Of a stretch of 64,000 nucleotides of DNA, positions 41,498 to 49,709 are shown piece by piece. The translations under genes were made by a program, and so were the position numbers. This stretch comes from Cellulomonas shaoxiangyii (GTDB lineage: Bacteria > Actinomycetota > Actinomycetes > Actinomycetales > Cellulomonadaceae): assembly GCF_004798685.1 (NCBI RefSeq), contig NZ_CP039291.1, forward strand, positions 434,001-498,000, in the 5' to 3' direction. Each line of letters starts with the position of its first letter. The first letter of the stretch is position 1. The notes under the pieces were generated by a model. That model had not been told where the DNA came from, did no database searches, and was given only the letters and a program-made list of their open reading frames with translations.

Positions 41498-43774
41498 TCA
41501 GCGCACGTACAGCCGCTGCTGCGGCGGTGCCGTGAACGGGTCGCCCAGGAAGAACGACGGGTGCGGCGGCTGGTTGTAGGCGGTGTTCTGCCAGGCCAGC
41601 GCGACGCGGTACATCGGGTCGTGCAGGAGGGTCGGCACCCGCAGCGACGTCCGGTTCGGGGTCGCGTAGATCCGCAGGGCCGCCTCGTCGGACCGCGCCC
41701 AGATGACCTCCTCGCGCCAGTCGCCGAGGATGTCGCCCGACAGCACCGGCGTCGACTTGGTGCCGTTGTTGGACCGCACGGACGCCCCGGTCAGCAGGCG
41801 CGTGTCGCCGCCCGTGCCGTACTTGTCGATCCGGGTGCCGTCGAGGAGCTCGCGCACCGGGTCGGCGTCCCACCAGGCCAGGAAGTTCGCCGACGACGGC
41901 TTGCGGCCGACCGCCGCGCCCGTTGCCGCGTTGCGCAGGTCCGCCTCGGAGTTCGACCACGCCTCGGCGCCCGGGCTGCCCGCCCAGATGTCCGCCGCGA
42001 CGCCGCGTCCGTTGTCGGTGCCGGACGGGGAGCGCCAGAGCGTCTGGCCCGTGCGCGCGTCCGCGACCCACATGTTCGGCTGGTTCGACGACTCGGTGAC
42101 CTTGAAGTACTCGAGGCCCGCGCGGCCGGGGACGAGGTCACCGACGTGCCCGGCGTCGCCGTGGCCCGTTCCGTTGGTCCACAGCCCGCGGCCGTCGTCG
42201 TCGATCGCCGCCGCGCCGTAGAGGATCTCGTCGCGGCCGTCCCCGTCGACGTCGGCGACCGACAGGGAGTGGTTGCCCTGCCCGGCGTACGCGCCGTTGC
42301 CCGAGCTGCTGGAGTCGAACGTCCACCGCCGGGTCAGGCGCCCGTCGCGGTAGTCCCACGCCACGACGACGGCCCGCGTGTAGTAGCCGCGCGCCATGAC
42401 GATCGACGGGCGCTGCCCGTCGAGGTACGCCGTGCCGGCGAGGAACCGGTCGACCCGGTTGCCGTAGGTGTCGCCCCAGCTGCCCACGTTGCCGCGCGCC
42501 GGGACGTAGTCCGTCGTGGCGCCGATCGCGCCGGTGTCGCCGCGGAAGACCGTGAAGTACTCCGGCCCGGACAGCACGTAGCCGCTGCCGTTGCGGTGGT
42601 CGGCGCTCGCGTTGCCGATCACCTGGCCGGTGCCGGACCGGGTGCCGTCGGCGGTCTTCACCGCGACCTCGGAGACGCCGTCGCCGTCGTAGTCGTAGAC
42701 CTGGAACTGCGTGTAGTGCGCGCCGGCGCGGATGTTGCGGCCCAGGTCGATGCGCCACAGCCGCGTGCCGTCGAGCCGCAGACCGTCGAGGTACACGTTG
42801 CCCGTCACGCCGGACTGGCTGTTGTCCTTGGCGTCGGTCGGGTCCCACTTGAGGACGACGTCGAGGTCGCCGTCGCCGTCGAGGTCACCGACGCTGCCGT
42901 CGTTGATCACGTGGTTGGACGACGGGCGCGAGACGGGCACGTCGAGGTAGCCGTCCGCGAAGGTGAGGGACGTGGCGGACGGGGCCTGCTCGGCCCCGTT
43001 GACGACCGCGCGCACCGTGTACCGGGCGCCGGCCGCGGCGCCCTCGTCGCGGTAGTTCGTCGAGTCCGTGACGGGGGACGACGTGATGCGCGTGCCGTCG
43101 CGGTACACGTGGAATCCGGTGGCGCGGTTCTCCCAGCCGTACAGGCGCCACTGCACGAGGTTGCCGCTGCCGGAGCGGACCGAGACGAGGCCGCGGTCGA
43201 GGTCCTCGACCTGCTTGGCACCGGCGGTGGGGGTGGTCGGCGCGGGGTCCGGCCCGGTCGTCGGCTGCGGCGTGGGCGACGGCGTCGGCTGCTGCGTGGG
43301 GGTCGGCTCGGTGGTCGGCGTCGGCGACGTCGTCGGCTGCTGCGTCGGCGTGGGGGAGGCCGTCGGGCCCACGGAGCCGGTGCAGGCCGTGCCGTTGAGG
43401 CTGAACGACGTCGGCACGGGGTTGGACCCGGACCACGCGCCGTTGAACCCGAACCCGACCGTGCCACCCGCCGGCACGGCCGCGTTGTAGCCGGCGTTGC
43501 GGGCGGTGACCGTGGCGCCCGACTGCGTCGTGACGGCGTTCCACGCCTGCGTCACGGTCTGCCCGGCGCCGAAGTCCCAGGTGAGGGTCCACCCGTTCAG
43601 CGGGTCGCCGAGGTTCTCGATGCGGATGTCGGCGCCGAAGCCGCCGCCCCACTGGTTCGTCACCGCGTACGTGACGCGGCAACCGACCGCGGCCTGCGCG
43701 GCCGGTGCGAGCGCGAGCCCGGTCACGGCCGTCGCGAGCGCGGCCGCGGCGGCGCCGGTCCGGAGTGCTCTCAT
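41498..43774 (-). CDS. Secreted rhamnogalacturonan lyase, PL11, with CBM2
   Basis: A 758-residue exported enzyme. Signal peptide (1-28, ending AQAA), CBM2 module (about 30-132: CRVTYAVTNQWGGGFGADIR, disulphide pair at its ends), a Pro/Thr/Gln linker (133-183), then the PL11 catalytic domain with calcium-binding DGDGDLDVVLKWDPTDAKDN, QFQVYDYDGDGVSEV and ADVDGDGRDEILYG loops. PL11 enzymes (YesW-type) cut the rhamnogalacturonan I backbone by beta-elimination outside the cell. Its promoter carries two operators, one shared with the next importer. An N-terminal CBM2 on a PL11 is in keeping with cellulolytic actinobacteria. Confidence 0.92.
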   Translation of the reverse strand: MRALRTGAAAAALATAVTGLALAPAAQAAVGCRVTYAVTNQWGGGFGADIRIENLGDPLNGWTLTWDFGAGQTVTQAWNAVTTQSGATVTARNAGYNAAVPAGGTVGFGFNGAWSGSNPVPTSFSLNGTACTGSVGPTASPTPTQQPTTSPTPTTEPTPTQQPTPSPTPQPTTGPDPAPTTPTAGAKQVEDLDRGLVSVRSGSGNLVQWRLYGWENRATGFHVYRDGTRITSSPVTDSTNYRDEGAAAGARYTVRAVVNGAEQAPSATSLTFADGYLDVPVSRPSSNHVINDGSVGDLDGDGDLDVVLKWDPTDAKDNSQSGVTGNVYLDGLRLDGTRLWRIDLGRNIRAGAHYTQFQVYDYDGDGVSEVAVKTADGTRSGTGQVIGNASADHRNGSGYVLSGPEYFTVFRGDTGAIGATTDYVPARGNVGSWGDTYGNRVDRFLAGTAYLDGQRPSIVMARGYYTRAVVVAWDYRDGRLTRRWTFDSSSSGNGAYAGQGNHSLSVADVDGDGRDEILYGAAAIDDDGRGLWTNGTGHGDAGHVGDLVPGRAGLEYFKVTESSNQPNMWVADARTGQTLWRSPSGTDNGRGVAADIWAGSPGAEAWSNSEADLRNAATGAAVGRKPSSANFLAWWDADPVRELLDGTRIDKYGTGGDTRLLTGASVRSNNGTKSTPVLSGDILGDWREEVIWARSDEAALRIYATPNRTSLRVPTLLHDPMYRVALAWQNTAYNQPPHPSFFLGDPFTAPPQQRLYVR

Positions 43775-43832
43775 GTCGTCCCCTTCGACGAGCGACGGCC
43801 TGTGCGCGTCGCGTGCGAGGGAACCGTAGGTG

Positions 43833-43871
43833 GGAGAACGTTTTCCAGATCCAGCCTATGAAACCTTTCAT
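43833..43871. promoter_or_regulatory. Two LacI-type operators before the PL11 gene
   Basis: GGAGAACGTTTTCC (43833-43846) has one mismatched pair around an AACGTT core. TGAAACCTTTCA (43859-43870), inside the repeat ATGAAA-CC-TTTCAT, differs at one base from the LacI-type palindrome TGAAACGTTTCA, which also occurs near-perfectly at 45309-45320. Confidence 0.65.
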
Positions 43872-43983
43872 GCCGGATCGGCGCGCAGGTGCCCCGCGAG
43901 CGGCGGGTCCGAGGGCCGGGGCGCGGGGCGGGCGGCGAGCTCGAGGTTCGTCCCGCGTCCGTCTCGGTGGCGCACGTCGCCCG

Positions 43984-45195
43984 TCAGGGCAGGCGCACGT
44001 GCCGCTCACCGAGCTGGGTCACGTCGGTGACGCCCAGCAGCGCCATCGTGCGGCGCACCTCGCGCGCGAGGATCTCGACCGCGCGGTCGACGCCGCGCTC
44101 GCCGCCGGCCATGAGCCCGTACAGGTACGCGCGCCCGACCAGCGTGGCCCTCGCGCCGAGGGCGAGGGCCGCGACGACGTCCGACCCGTTCGTGATGCCC
44201 GTGTCGACCCACACCTCGGTGCGGTCGCCGACGGCGTCGACGACGTCGGGCAGCAGCCGCAGCGGCACGGGCGCCTTGTCGAGCTGGCGGCCGCCGTGGT
44301 TGGACAGCACGACGGCGTCGGCGCCGGCGTCGGTCACGCGGCGGGCGTCCTCGACGGTCTGGACGCCCTTGATGATGAGCGGGCCGTCCCACGAGGCGCG
44401 CAGCCACTCGAGGTCCGCGATCGTCATGGTCGGGTCGAACAGCTTGTCGAGCAGGTCGCCGACGGTGCCGCCCCAGGAGTTGAGCGACGCGAACGTCAGG
44501 GGCTCGGTGGTGAGCAGGTTGAGCCACCACGCCGGGTGCATGCCCGCGTCGAGCACCGTCTTGACGGTCAGCGCCGGCGGGATCGAGAAGCCGTTGCGGG
44601 TGTCCCGCAGGCGGGCGCCCGCGACCGGGACGTCGACCGTGAGCATGAGCGCCTCGTACCCGGCGGCCTTGGCACGGGCCATGAGGTCCTCGCCGGCGGA
44701 CCGGTCCTTCCACACGTACAGCTGGAACCACTTGCGCGCGTCGGGCGCCGCGGCGGCGACGTCCTCGATGGACGTCGTGCCCATGGTCGACAGCGCGTAC
44801 GGGATGTCGCGACGCTCGGCGACGCGGACCACGGCGCGCTCGCCCTCGTGGTGCATCATCCGCGTGAAGCCGGTCGGGGCCAGCGCGAACGGCAGGGCGG
44901 ACGGCCGGCCGAGGTACTCGGTCGTGGTGTCGACGCGGCTGACGTCGTGCAGGACGGACGGGCGCAGCTCGAGCTCGCGGAAGAGGCGACGCGCGCGGCG
45001 CAGGGTGATCTCGGCCTCGGCGGCGCCGTCGGTGTAGTCGAAGACGGACCGGGGGGTGCGGCGCTTGGCGACGCGGCGCAGGTCCGCGATCGTGAGGGCG
45101 TCCTCGAGGGCCCGGCGCGTGGGGTCGAGGCGCAGCGGCTTGGGCTGCAGCAGCGGCGCCAGCTCGGACCACTTCGGGAGCTGTCGGCGGGTCAT
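43984..45195 (-). CDS. FMN-dependent alpha-hydroxy-acid dehydrogenase (L-lactate dehydrogenase type)
   Basis: A 403-residue FMN enzyme. Key motifs: FDYTDGAAEAEITL at the start of the barrel, LAPTGFTRMMHHEGE, the FMN/catalytic lysine in LIIKGV, and the substrate-binding SNHGGRQLD with the active-site histidine. It oxidises L-lactate or another L-2-hydroxy acid at the membrane or in the cytosol. The ATG at 45195 has GAGGTGA 8 bases upstream; a GTG 9 bases earlier is possible. Divergent from the pectin importer; L-lactate from rhamnose or fucose breakdown would make the pairing sensible, but no such pathway genes are in view. Confidence 0.9.
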   Translation of the reverse strand: MTRRQLPKWSELAPLLQPKPLRLDPTRRALEDALTIADLRRVAKRRTPRSVFDYTDGAAEAEITLRRARRLFRELELRPSVLHDVSRVDTTTEYLGRPSALPFALAPTGFTRMMHHEGERAVVRVAERRDIPYALSTMGTTSIEDVAAAAPDARKWFQLYVWKDRSAGEDLMARAKAAGYEALMLTVDVPVAGARLRDTRNGFSIPPALTVKTVLDAGMHPAWWLNLLTTEPLTFASLNSWGGTVGDLLDKLFDPTMTIADLEWLRASWDGPLIIKGVQTVEDARRVTDAGADAVVLSNHGGRQLDKAPVPLRLLPDVVDAVGDRTEVWVDTGITNGSDVVAALALGARATLVGRAYLYGLMAGGERGVDRAVEILAREVRRTMALLGVTDVTQLGERHVRLP

Positions 45196-45308
45196 GGCGG
45201 TCACCTCGTGCGCGTCGTCGGGCGGTGGGAACCGGGGTTCCCGGGAGGGTAGCCCGACGCGGGGGCGACCGGTCGCGAGGGTCGGGTTGCCGGGCCGGAC
45301 GTCAGGAT

Positions 45309-45375
45309 TGTAACGTTTCATCGTGAGGCGTTGACACCCTTGGAGTGGCGCACCTAGCGTGCGGAATGCGCTTTC
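45309..45375 (+). promoter_or_regulatory. Promoter and operators of the pectin importer operon
   Basis: TGTAACGTTTCA (45309-45320, one mismatched pair) lies just before a -35 TTGACA (45331-45336) and, 18 bases later, a -10 TAGCGT (45355-45360). A second near-palindrome GAATGCGCTTTC (45364-45375) straddles the likely transcription start. The first matches the PL11 operator; the second is of the classic GAAAGCGCTTTC type. Confidence 0.7.
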
Positions 45376-45400
45376 ACCCCGAGCAAGGAGGCTCACCGCA

Positions 45401-46726
45401 ATGATGCGATCCGTCCTGAAGGCCAGCGGCCTGGCCGCCGTCGCCGCCCTCGGCCTCGCCGCGTGCAGCGGCGGCAGCGGGGGTGAGGCCTCGCCCGCTG
45501 CCAGTGGCGGTGCCGACGACACCACCCCCGTCACCCTCGACTTCACCTGGTGGGGGAACGACGACCGTGCCGCCCGCTACACGGAGGCCCTCGAGCTGTT
45601 CAACGAGGAGTACCCCCACATCACGGTGAACCCGAACTTCGCGGCGTTCCCCGACTACTGGACCCAGCGGTCCACCGAGGCGGCGGGGCGCAACCTGCCC
45701 GACGTCATGCAGTTCGACCTGTCCTACCTGCGTGAGTTCAACCAGAGCGGTCAGCTGCTCGACCTGCAGGAGCACATCGACAACGGCACGATCGACATCT
45801 CGGGCTTCGACGAGACCCTGGTCGAGTCGGGCGTGCTCGACGGCAAGACGATCGGCATCCCGACGTCGACCAACACGCTCGGCATGTTCTACAACCCCAA
45901 CCTGCTCGAGCAGGCGGGCGTGGAGTTCCCCGACCCGGAGACGTACACGTACGACGAGTTCAACGAGTTCATCTCGAGCGTCTCGGGCGCCGGCCTGACC
46001 ACGCCCGAGGGCTACCAGGTCTACGGCGGCGGCGACTACACGGGCACGTTCTGGTTCTTCCTCCAGTACCTGCTGCAGAAGGGCGTCACTCCGTTCGAGG
46101 AGGACGGCACGCTCGGCTTCGACGAGGGCGACGTCACGGAGTTCCTCGAGCTGACGTCCGACCTGCGGACCGACAAGGCCGTCTACCCGGTCGAGCGGGG
46201 CGTGGCCCTCAAGCCCCTGGGCGGCTTCACGGTCAACGAGAACGCCACCGAGATGAGCTGGGACAACTTCCTCGCCGGCTACGTGGCGGACTCCGGCACC
46301 GAGAACCTCGAGATCACGCAGATCCCGTCGATCGAGCCGGGCGAGAAGGCGCTGTTCTTCAAGCCCTCCATGCTCTACTCGATCGGCGCGAACACCGAGC
46401 ACCCGGAGGCCGCGGCCACGCTCGTGAACTTCCTGCTCACCGACCCCGAGGTCGGCGCCGTCTTCGGCACGTCGAAGGGCGTCCCCGCCGACGAGGAGCA
46501 GCGCGCGGCCGTCGAGGCGCCCGAGGGCTCCGTCGACGCGAAGGTCATCGCGTACGAGGAGGCCGTGGCCGAGGAGGTCACCGAGAGCACCCCGATCCCG
46601 GTCAAGGGCTTCGGCACCCTCGAGGCTAAGTGGCTCGAGCTCGGCGAGAACCTCAACTACGGCACCATCTCGATCGAGCAGTTCGTGGACGAGTGGTTCG
46701 CCGAGGCCGAGATGGCCACGATGTGA
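45401..46726 (+). CDS. Sugar ABC importer, substrate-binding lipoprotein (YesO-like)
   Basis: A 441-residue solute-binding lipoprotein: signal peptide with lipobox LAAC (Cys22), Gly/Ser linker, then VTLDFTWWGNDDRAARYTEA. The WWGNDDR start and the neighbouring DUF624 and PL11 genes match the rhamnogalacturonan transporter YesO of Bacillus. AAGGAGG is placed 9 bases before the ATG at 45401 (12 before the next ATG at 45404). It shares an operator type with the PL11 lyase. A hairpin follows the stop, separating it from the permease genes. Ligand (unsaturated rhamnogalacturonan oligomers) is inferred. Confidence 0.88.
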   Translation: MMRSVLKASGLAAVAALGLAACSGGSGGEASPAASGGADDTTPVTLDFTWWGNDDRAARYTEALELFNEEYPHITVNPNFAAFPDYWTQRSTEAAGRNLPDVMQFDLSYLREFNQSGQLLDLQEHIDNGTIDISGFDETLVESGVLDGKTIGIPTSTNTLGMFYNPNLLEQAGVEFPDPETYTYDEFNEFISSVSGAGLTTPEGYQVYGGGDYTGTFWFFLQYLLQKGVTPFEEDGTLGFDEGDVTEFLELTSDLRTDKAVYPVERGVALKPLGGFTVNENATEMSWDNFLAGYVADSGTENLEITQIPSIEPGEKALFFKPSMLYSIGANTEHPEAAATLVNFLLTDPEVGAVFGTSKGVPADEEQRAAVEAPEGSVDAKVIAYEEAVAEEVTESTPIPVKGFGTLEAKWLELGENLNYGTISIEQFVDEWFAEAEMATM

Positions 46727-46733
46727 CCGCCGG

Positions 46734-46770
46734 TCCGGGCCGCCGCCCCGCGCGGCGGCCCGGACCGCAC
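46734..46770 (+). terminator. Intercistronic hairpin between binding protein and permeases
   Basis: Perfect 16-bp stem CGGTCCGGGCCGCCGC / GCGGCGGCCCGGACCG with a 5-base loop, 7 bases after the binding-protein stop. In importer operons such a hairpin typically lets the binding protein be expressed above the permeases, by partial termination or by protecting the mRNA 3' end. Confidence 0.8.
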
Positions 46771-46877
46771 TGCCGGCACCGACGCCGGCACCCGTGCCCG
46801 GGGCGTCCCGGTCCTGCCCGGCGGGACCGCGGCGCCCGACGGCCCCGGCCGTCGCACCACACAGATCGGACAGCACC

Positions 46878-47828
46878 GTGACCCTCACCGCCGAGGCGAG
46901 CGCGACCCGGACGCCCACGTCCGCATCGCCGATCCGGCGCCGCCGCAAGGCCGCCGAGACCCGAGCCGGCTACGCGTTCCTCGCCCCCTGGCTGCTCGGC
47001 TTCGTCCTGCTGACCGCGGGGCCCATGATCGCGTCCCTGTACCTGGCGTTCACGAACTACAACCTGTTCACGTCGCCGGAGTGGGTCGGGCTCGACAACT
47101 TCCGCCGCCTGGTCAGCGACCCGAACTATATCCAGGCGTGGAAGGTCACGGCGCTCTACGCGCTCATCGGGACGCCGCTGAAGCTCATCTCCGCGCTCGC
47201 CGTCGCGATGCTGCTCAACAACAACCGCCGCGGGCAGGGCTTCTACCGGTCGGCGTTCTACGCGCCGTCGCTGATCGGCGCGAGCGTGTCGATCGCGATC
47301 GTGTGGAAGGCGATGTTCATCGACAACGGCATCGTCGACCGTGCCGGCCAGACGCTGGGCCTGCCGGCCGGCGGCTGGGTCGGCGACCCGGGCCGCACGA
47401 TGCCGATGCTGATCCTGCTGACCATCTGGCAGTTCGGCGCACCGATGGTCATCTTCCTCGCCGGCCTCAAGCAGGTCCCGGCCGAGCTGTACGAGGCCGC
47501 GTCGGTCGACGGCGCCGGGCCGATCCGCAAGTTCGTCAGGATCACGCTGCCGATGCTCTCGCCGGTGCTGTTCTTCAACCTGCTGCTCGAGACCATCCAC
47601 GCGTTCCAGATCTTCGCGTCGGCGTTCATCATCTCGTCCGGCACGGGCGGGCCCGCGCGGTCGACGCTCTTCTACACGCTGTACCTGTACTTCCGCGGGT
47701 TCCGCGACTTCCAGATGGGGTACGCCTCGGCGATGGCCTGGGTCCTCGTCCTGGTCGTCGGAGCCATCAGCTTCGTCATGTTCCGCACCCAGAACCGGTG
47801 GGTGCACTACTCGGGGGAGTCCAAGTGA
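46878..47828 (+). CDS. Sugar ABC importer permease (YesP/MalF-like)
   Basis: A 316-residue permease with a short Arg-rich N terminus, six membrane segments and EAA loop ELYEAASVDGAGPIRKFVRI. GTG 46878 is chosen; an in-frame ATG at 46794 would add 28 Pro/Arg residues. It starts 107 bases after the intercistronic hairpin and overlaps the next permease by 4 bases. No ATPase gene follows. Confidence 0.9.
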   Translation: MTLTAEASATRTPTSASPIRRRRKAAETRAGYAFLAPWLLGFVLLTAGPMIASLYLAFTNYNLFTSPEWVGLDNFRRLVSDPNYIQAWKVTALYALIGTPLKLISALAVAMLLNNNRRGQGFYRSAFYAPSLIGASVSIAIVWKAMFIDNGIVDRAGQTLGLPAGGWVGDPGRTMPMLILLTIWQFGAPMVIFLAGLKQVPAELYEAASVDGAGPIRKFVRITLPMLSPVLFFNLLLETIHAFQIFASAFIISSGTGGPARSTLFYTLYLYFRGFRDFQMGYASAMAWVLVLVVGAISFVMFRTQNRWVHYSGESK

Positions 47829-48757
47829 GCACGACAGCACCGGCGCCGTCGCCGGCCACGTCCGGCCGCGCGGGCCTCCCCTCGGAGCAGCACTCCGCCG
47901 ACCTGCGCCGCCGCAACCAGTCCCGCGGCCGCGTCCGGTCCGTGCTGTTCCACGCCCTGTCGCTCGCGGTGGTCGCCGTCATCCTCTACCCGGCCGTGTG
48001 GATGTTCGTGTCCACGCTGAAGCCGTCGAGCGAGATCATCGGGTCGGTCAGCATCATCCCGACCACGGTCACCCTCGACAACTTCGTCAAGGCGTTCGCC
48101 GGCATCGGCGGCGTGTCGTTCTGGCAGTTCTTCCTGAACTCGCTCGTGCTGGCCCTCGGGTCCGTCGTCGGCATCACGCTGTCGTGCTCGGTCAGCGCCT
48201 ACGCGTTCGCGCGGATCGACTTCCCCGGCCGCGGGCTGTTCTTCACGCTCATGATCGGCACGCTGCTGCTGCCGTTCCACGTCGTGATCATCCCGCAGTA
48301 CATCGTGTTCAACCAGCTCGGCCTGGTCGGCACGTACGTACCGCTGCTCATCGGCAAGTTCCTCGCCGCCGAGGCGTTCTTCGTGTTCCTCATGGTGCAG
48401 TTCATGCGCAACCTGCCGCGCGAGCTGGACGAGGCGGCGCGCATCGACGGCGCCGGGCACGTGCGGATCTTCCGGTCGATCATGCTGCCGCTGATGAAGC
48501 CCGCGCTCGTGACGAGCTCGATCTTCGCGTTCATCTGGTCGTGGAACGACTTCTTCGGCCCGCTGATCTACCTCAGCTCGCCCGACACGTTCCCGCTGCC
48601 GCTCGCGCTGCGCCTGTTCGTCGACCAGACGACGGTCTCGGACTACGGCGCGCAGATGGCGATGGCCGTGCTGGCGCTGCTGCCGGTGCTGCTGTTCTTC
48701 CTCGTGTTCCAGCGCTACCTGGTCCAGGGCGTCGCCACCCAGGGTCTCAAGGGCTGA
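47825..48757 (+). CDS. Sugar ABC importer permease (YesQ/MalG-like)
   Basis: A 310-residue permease, six membrane segments, EAA loop RELDEAARIDGAGHVRIFRS. The GTG at 47825 overlaps the previous stop as GTGA. Pairs with the upstream permease. The DUF624 gene follows after 108 bases, a gap with only imperfect G/C hairpin potential. Confidence 0.92.
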   Translation: MSTTAPAPSPATSGRAGLPSEQHSADLRRRNQSRGRVRSVLFHALSLAVVAVILYPAVWMFVSTLKPSSEIIGSVSIIPTTVTLDNFVKAFAGIGGVSFWQFFLNSLVLALGSVVGITLSCSVSAYAFARIDFPGRGLFFTLMIGTLLLPFHVVIIPQYIVFNQLGLVGTYVPLLIGKFLAAEAFFVFLMVQFMRNLPRELDEAARIDGAGHVRIFRSIMLPLMKPALVTSSIFAFIWSWNDFFGPLIYLSSPDTFPLPLALRLFVDQTTVSDYGAQMAMAVLALLPVLLFFLVFQRYLVQGVATQGLKG

Positions 48758-48865
48758 CCCTCGACCCGGCGGCGGCCGGTCGGTGGCCCTCCCGGGGGCC
48801 GCCGGCCGGCCGTCCGTGCGTGCGGGCCCGGCCGGGCCGCCCCCGCGACGTGTGAGGCTGAGCGC

Positions 48866-49537
48866 ATGACCGACCCGACCGACGACGACCGCCGCGGTCC
48901 CGGCCCGACGGCACCCGACCCGACGGCACCCGACCCGACGGCACCCGACCCGACGGCGCCCGAGCAGCGCGCGACGTTCGGCGGCGGACGCTTCGGGTTG
49001 TTCAGCGAGGTGCTCGTCGTCGGGCTCGGCGTCTCCGTGCTCAGCCTGCCGGTCGTCACCGTGCTGCCCGCGCTGGCCGCCGGCGCCGCGCACGTCCGGC
49101 GCCACCTGACCGGTGAGACCGACCGGATCGTCGACCTGTGGCACGACTTCGTCGCCGCGCTGCGCGGCGTGTGGCCCTACGCGCTGGGCTCGCTCGCGCT
49201 GCTCGTCCTGCTGTGGTTCAACGCCGCCGTCGTCAGCACGGGCCGGCTGCCCGGGGGCGCGGGGGTGCTCGTCCTGTCCGGCGCGGTCGCCGTGATGCTC
49301 GCGGTCGTGCTGCTGCGCGCGGCGGGCGGGTGGCGGCGCGGGGCGTCCTGGCGGCAGGTGCTGCGGGACGCCGGCGCGCGGGCGGGCGACGACCTGGTCG
49401 GGTCGGGGCTGCTCGTCGTGGCGATGGGCCTGTGCGGCGTCATCGTCTGGATGCTGCCCCCGCTGGCGATCCTGGTACCGGGCCTCCTGGCCCTGGCAGT
49501 CGTCGCGGTGGAGCACCGCCTCCCACCCCGCCGCTGA
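48866..49537 (+). CDS. DUF624 (YesL-like) membrane protein
   Basis: A 223-residue protein with about five membrane segments. FGLFSEVLVVGLGVSVLSLPVVTVLPALAAG and the following R/H-rich loop GAAHVRRHLTGETDRIVDLWHDF match DUF624, the family of B. subtilis YesL, always found with carbohydrate importers and of unknown function. The N terminus carries four PDPTA repeats from a 15-bp tandem repeat. Co-directional with the YesOPQ-like importer, it completes a yes-type arrangement. Confidence 0.8.
   Translation: MTDPTDDDRRGPGPTAPDPTAPDPTAPDPTAPEQRATFGGGRFGLFSEVLVVGLGVSVLSLPVVTVLPALAAGAAHVRRHLTGETDRIVDLWHDFVAALRGVWPYALGSLALLVLLWFNAAVVSTGRLPGGAGVLVLSGAVAVMLAVVLLRAAGGWRRGASWRQVLRDAGARAGDDLVGSGLLVVAMGLCGVIVWMLPPLAILVPGLLALAVVAVEHRLPPRR
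48904..48963. repeat. Four 15-bp tandem units in the DUF624 gene
   Basis: CCCGACGGCACCCGA repeated at 48904, 48919, 48934 and 48949 (last copy one base different), encoding PDPTA units before the first membrane segment. A slippage-prone tract of variable length is likely. Confidence 0.85.
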
Positions 49538-49571
49538 CCCCCGCCGCTCCCCCCTCCCCACCCCCACCCGC

Positions 49572-49625
49572 GAACCCGGACCTCCTCAGCATCCGAGGGG
49601 CGTGGTGATGAGGAAGTCCGGGTTC
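49572..49625. repeat. 54-bp hairpin element, copy B
   Basis: Arms GAACCCGGACCTCCTCAGC (49572-49590) and the complement of GAACCCGGACTTCCTCATC (49607-49625), two mismatches, 16-base loop, as in copy A at 34296. It lies between converging genes (DUF624 and GH51), where it could also terminate transcription from both sides. Confidence 0.8.
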
Positions 49626-49709
49626 ATCGCCCGCAGGCGGGGAGGGGTGGCGGGGCGGGAGGGGCGGTCGGTCGTGGGGCGGGCGCGACCGACCGACCTC
49701 GAGCGTCGG

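Noticed and set aside
48758..48850. G/C inverted repeats after the YesQ-like permease as a terminator
   Set aside because: Arms have several mismatches and no clear single stem, unlike the perfect hairpins elsewhere.
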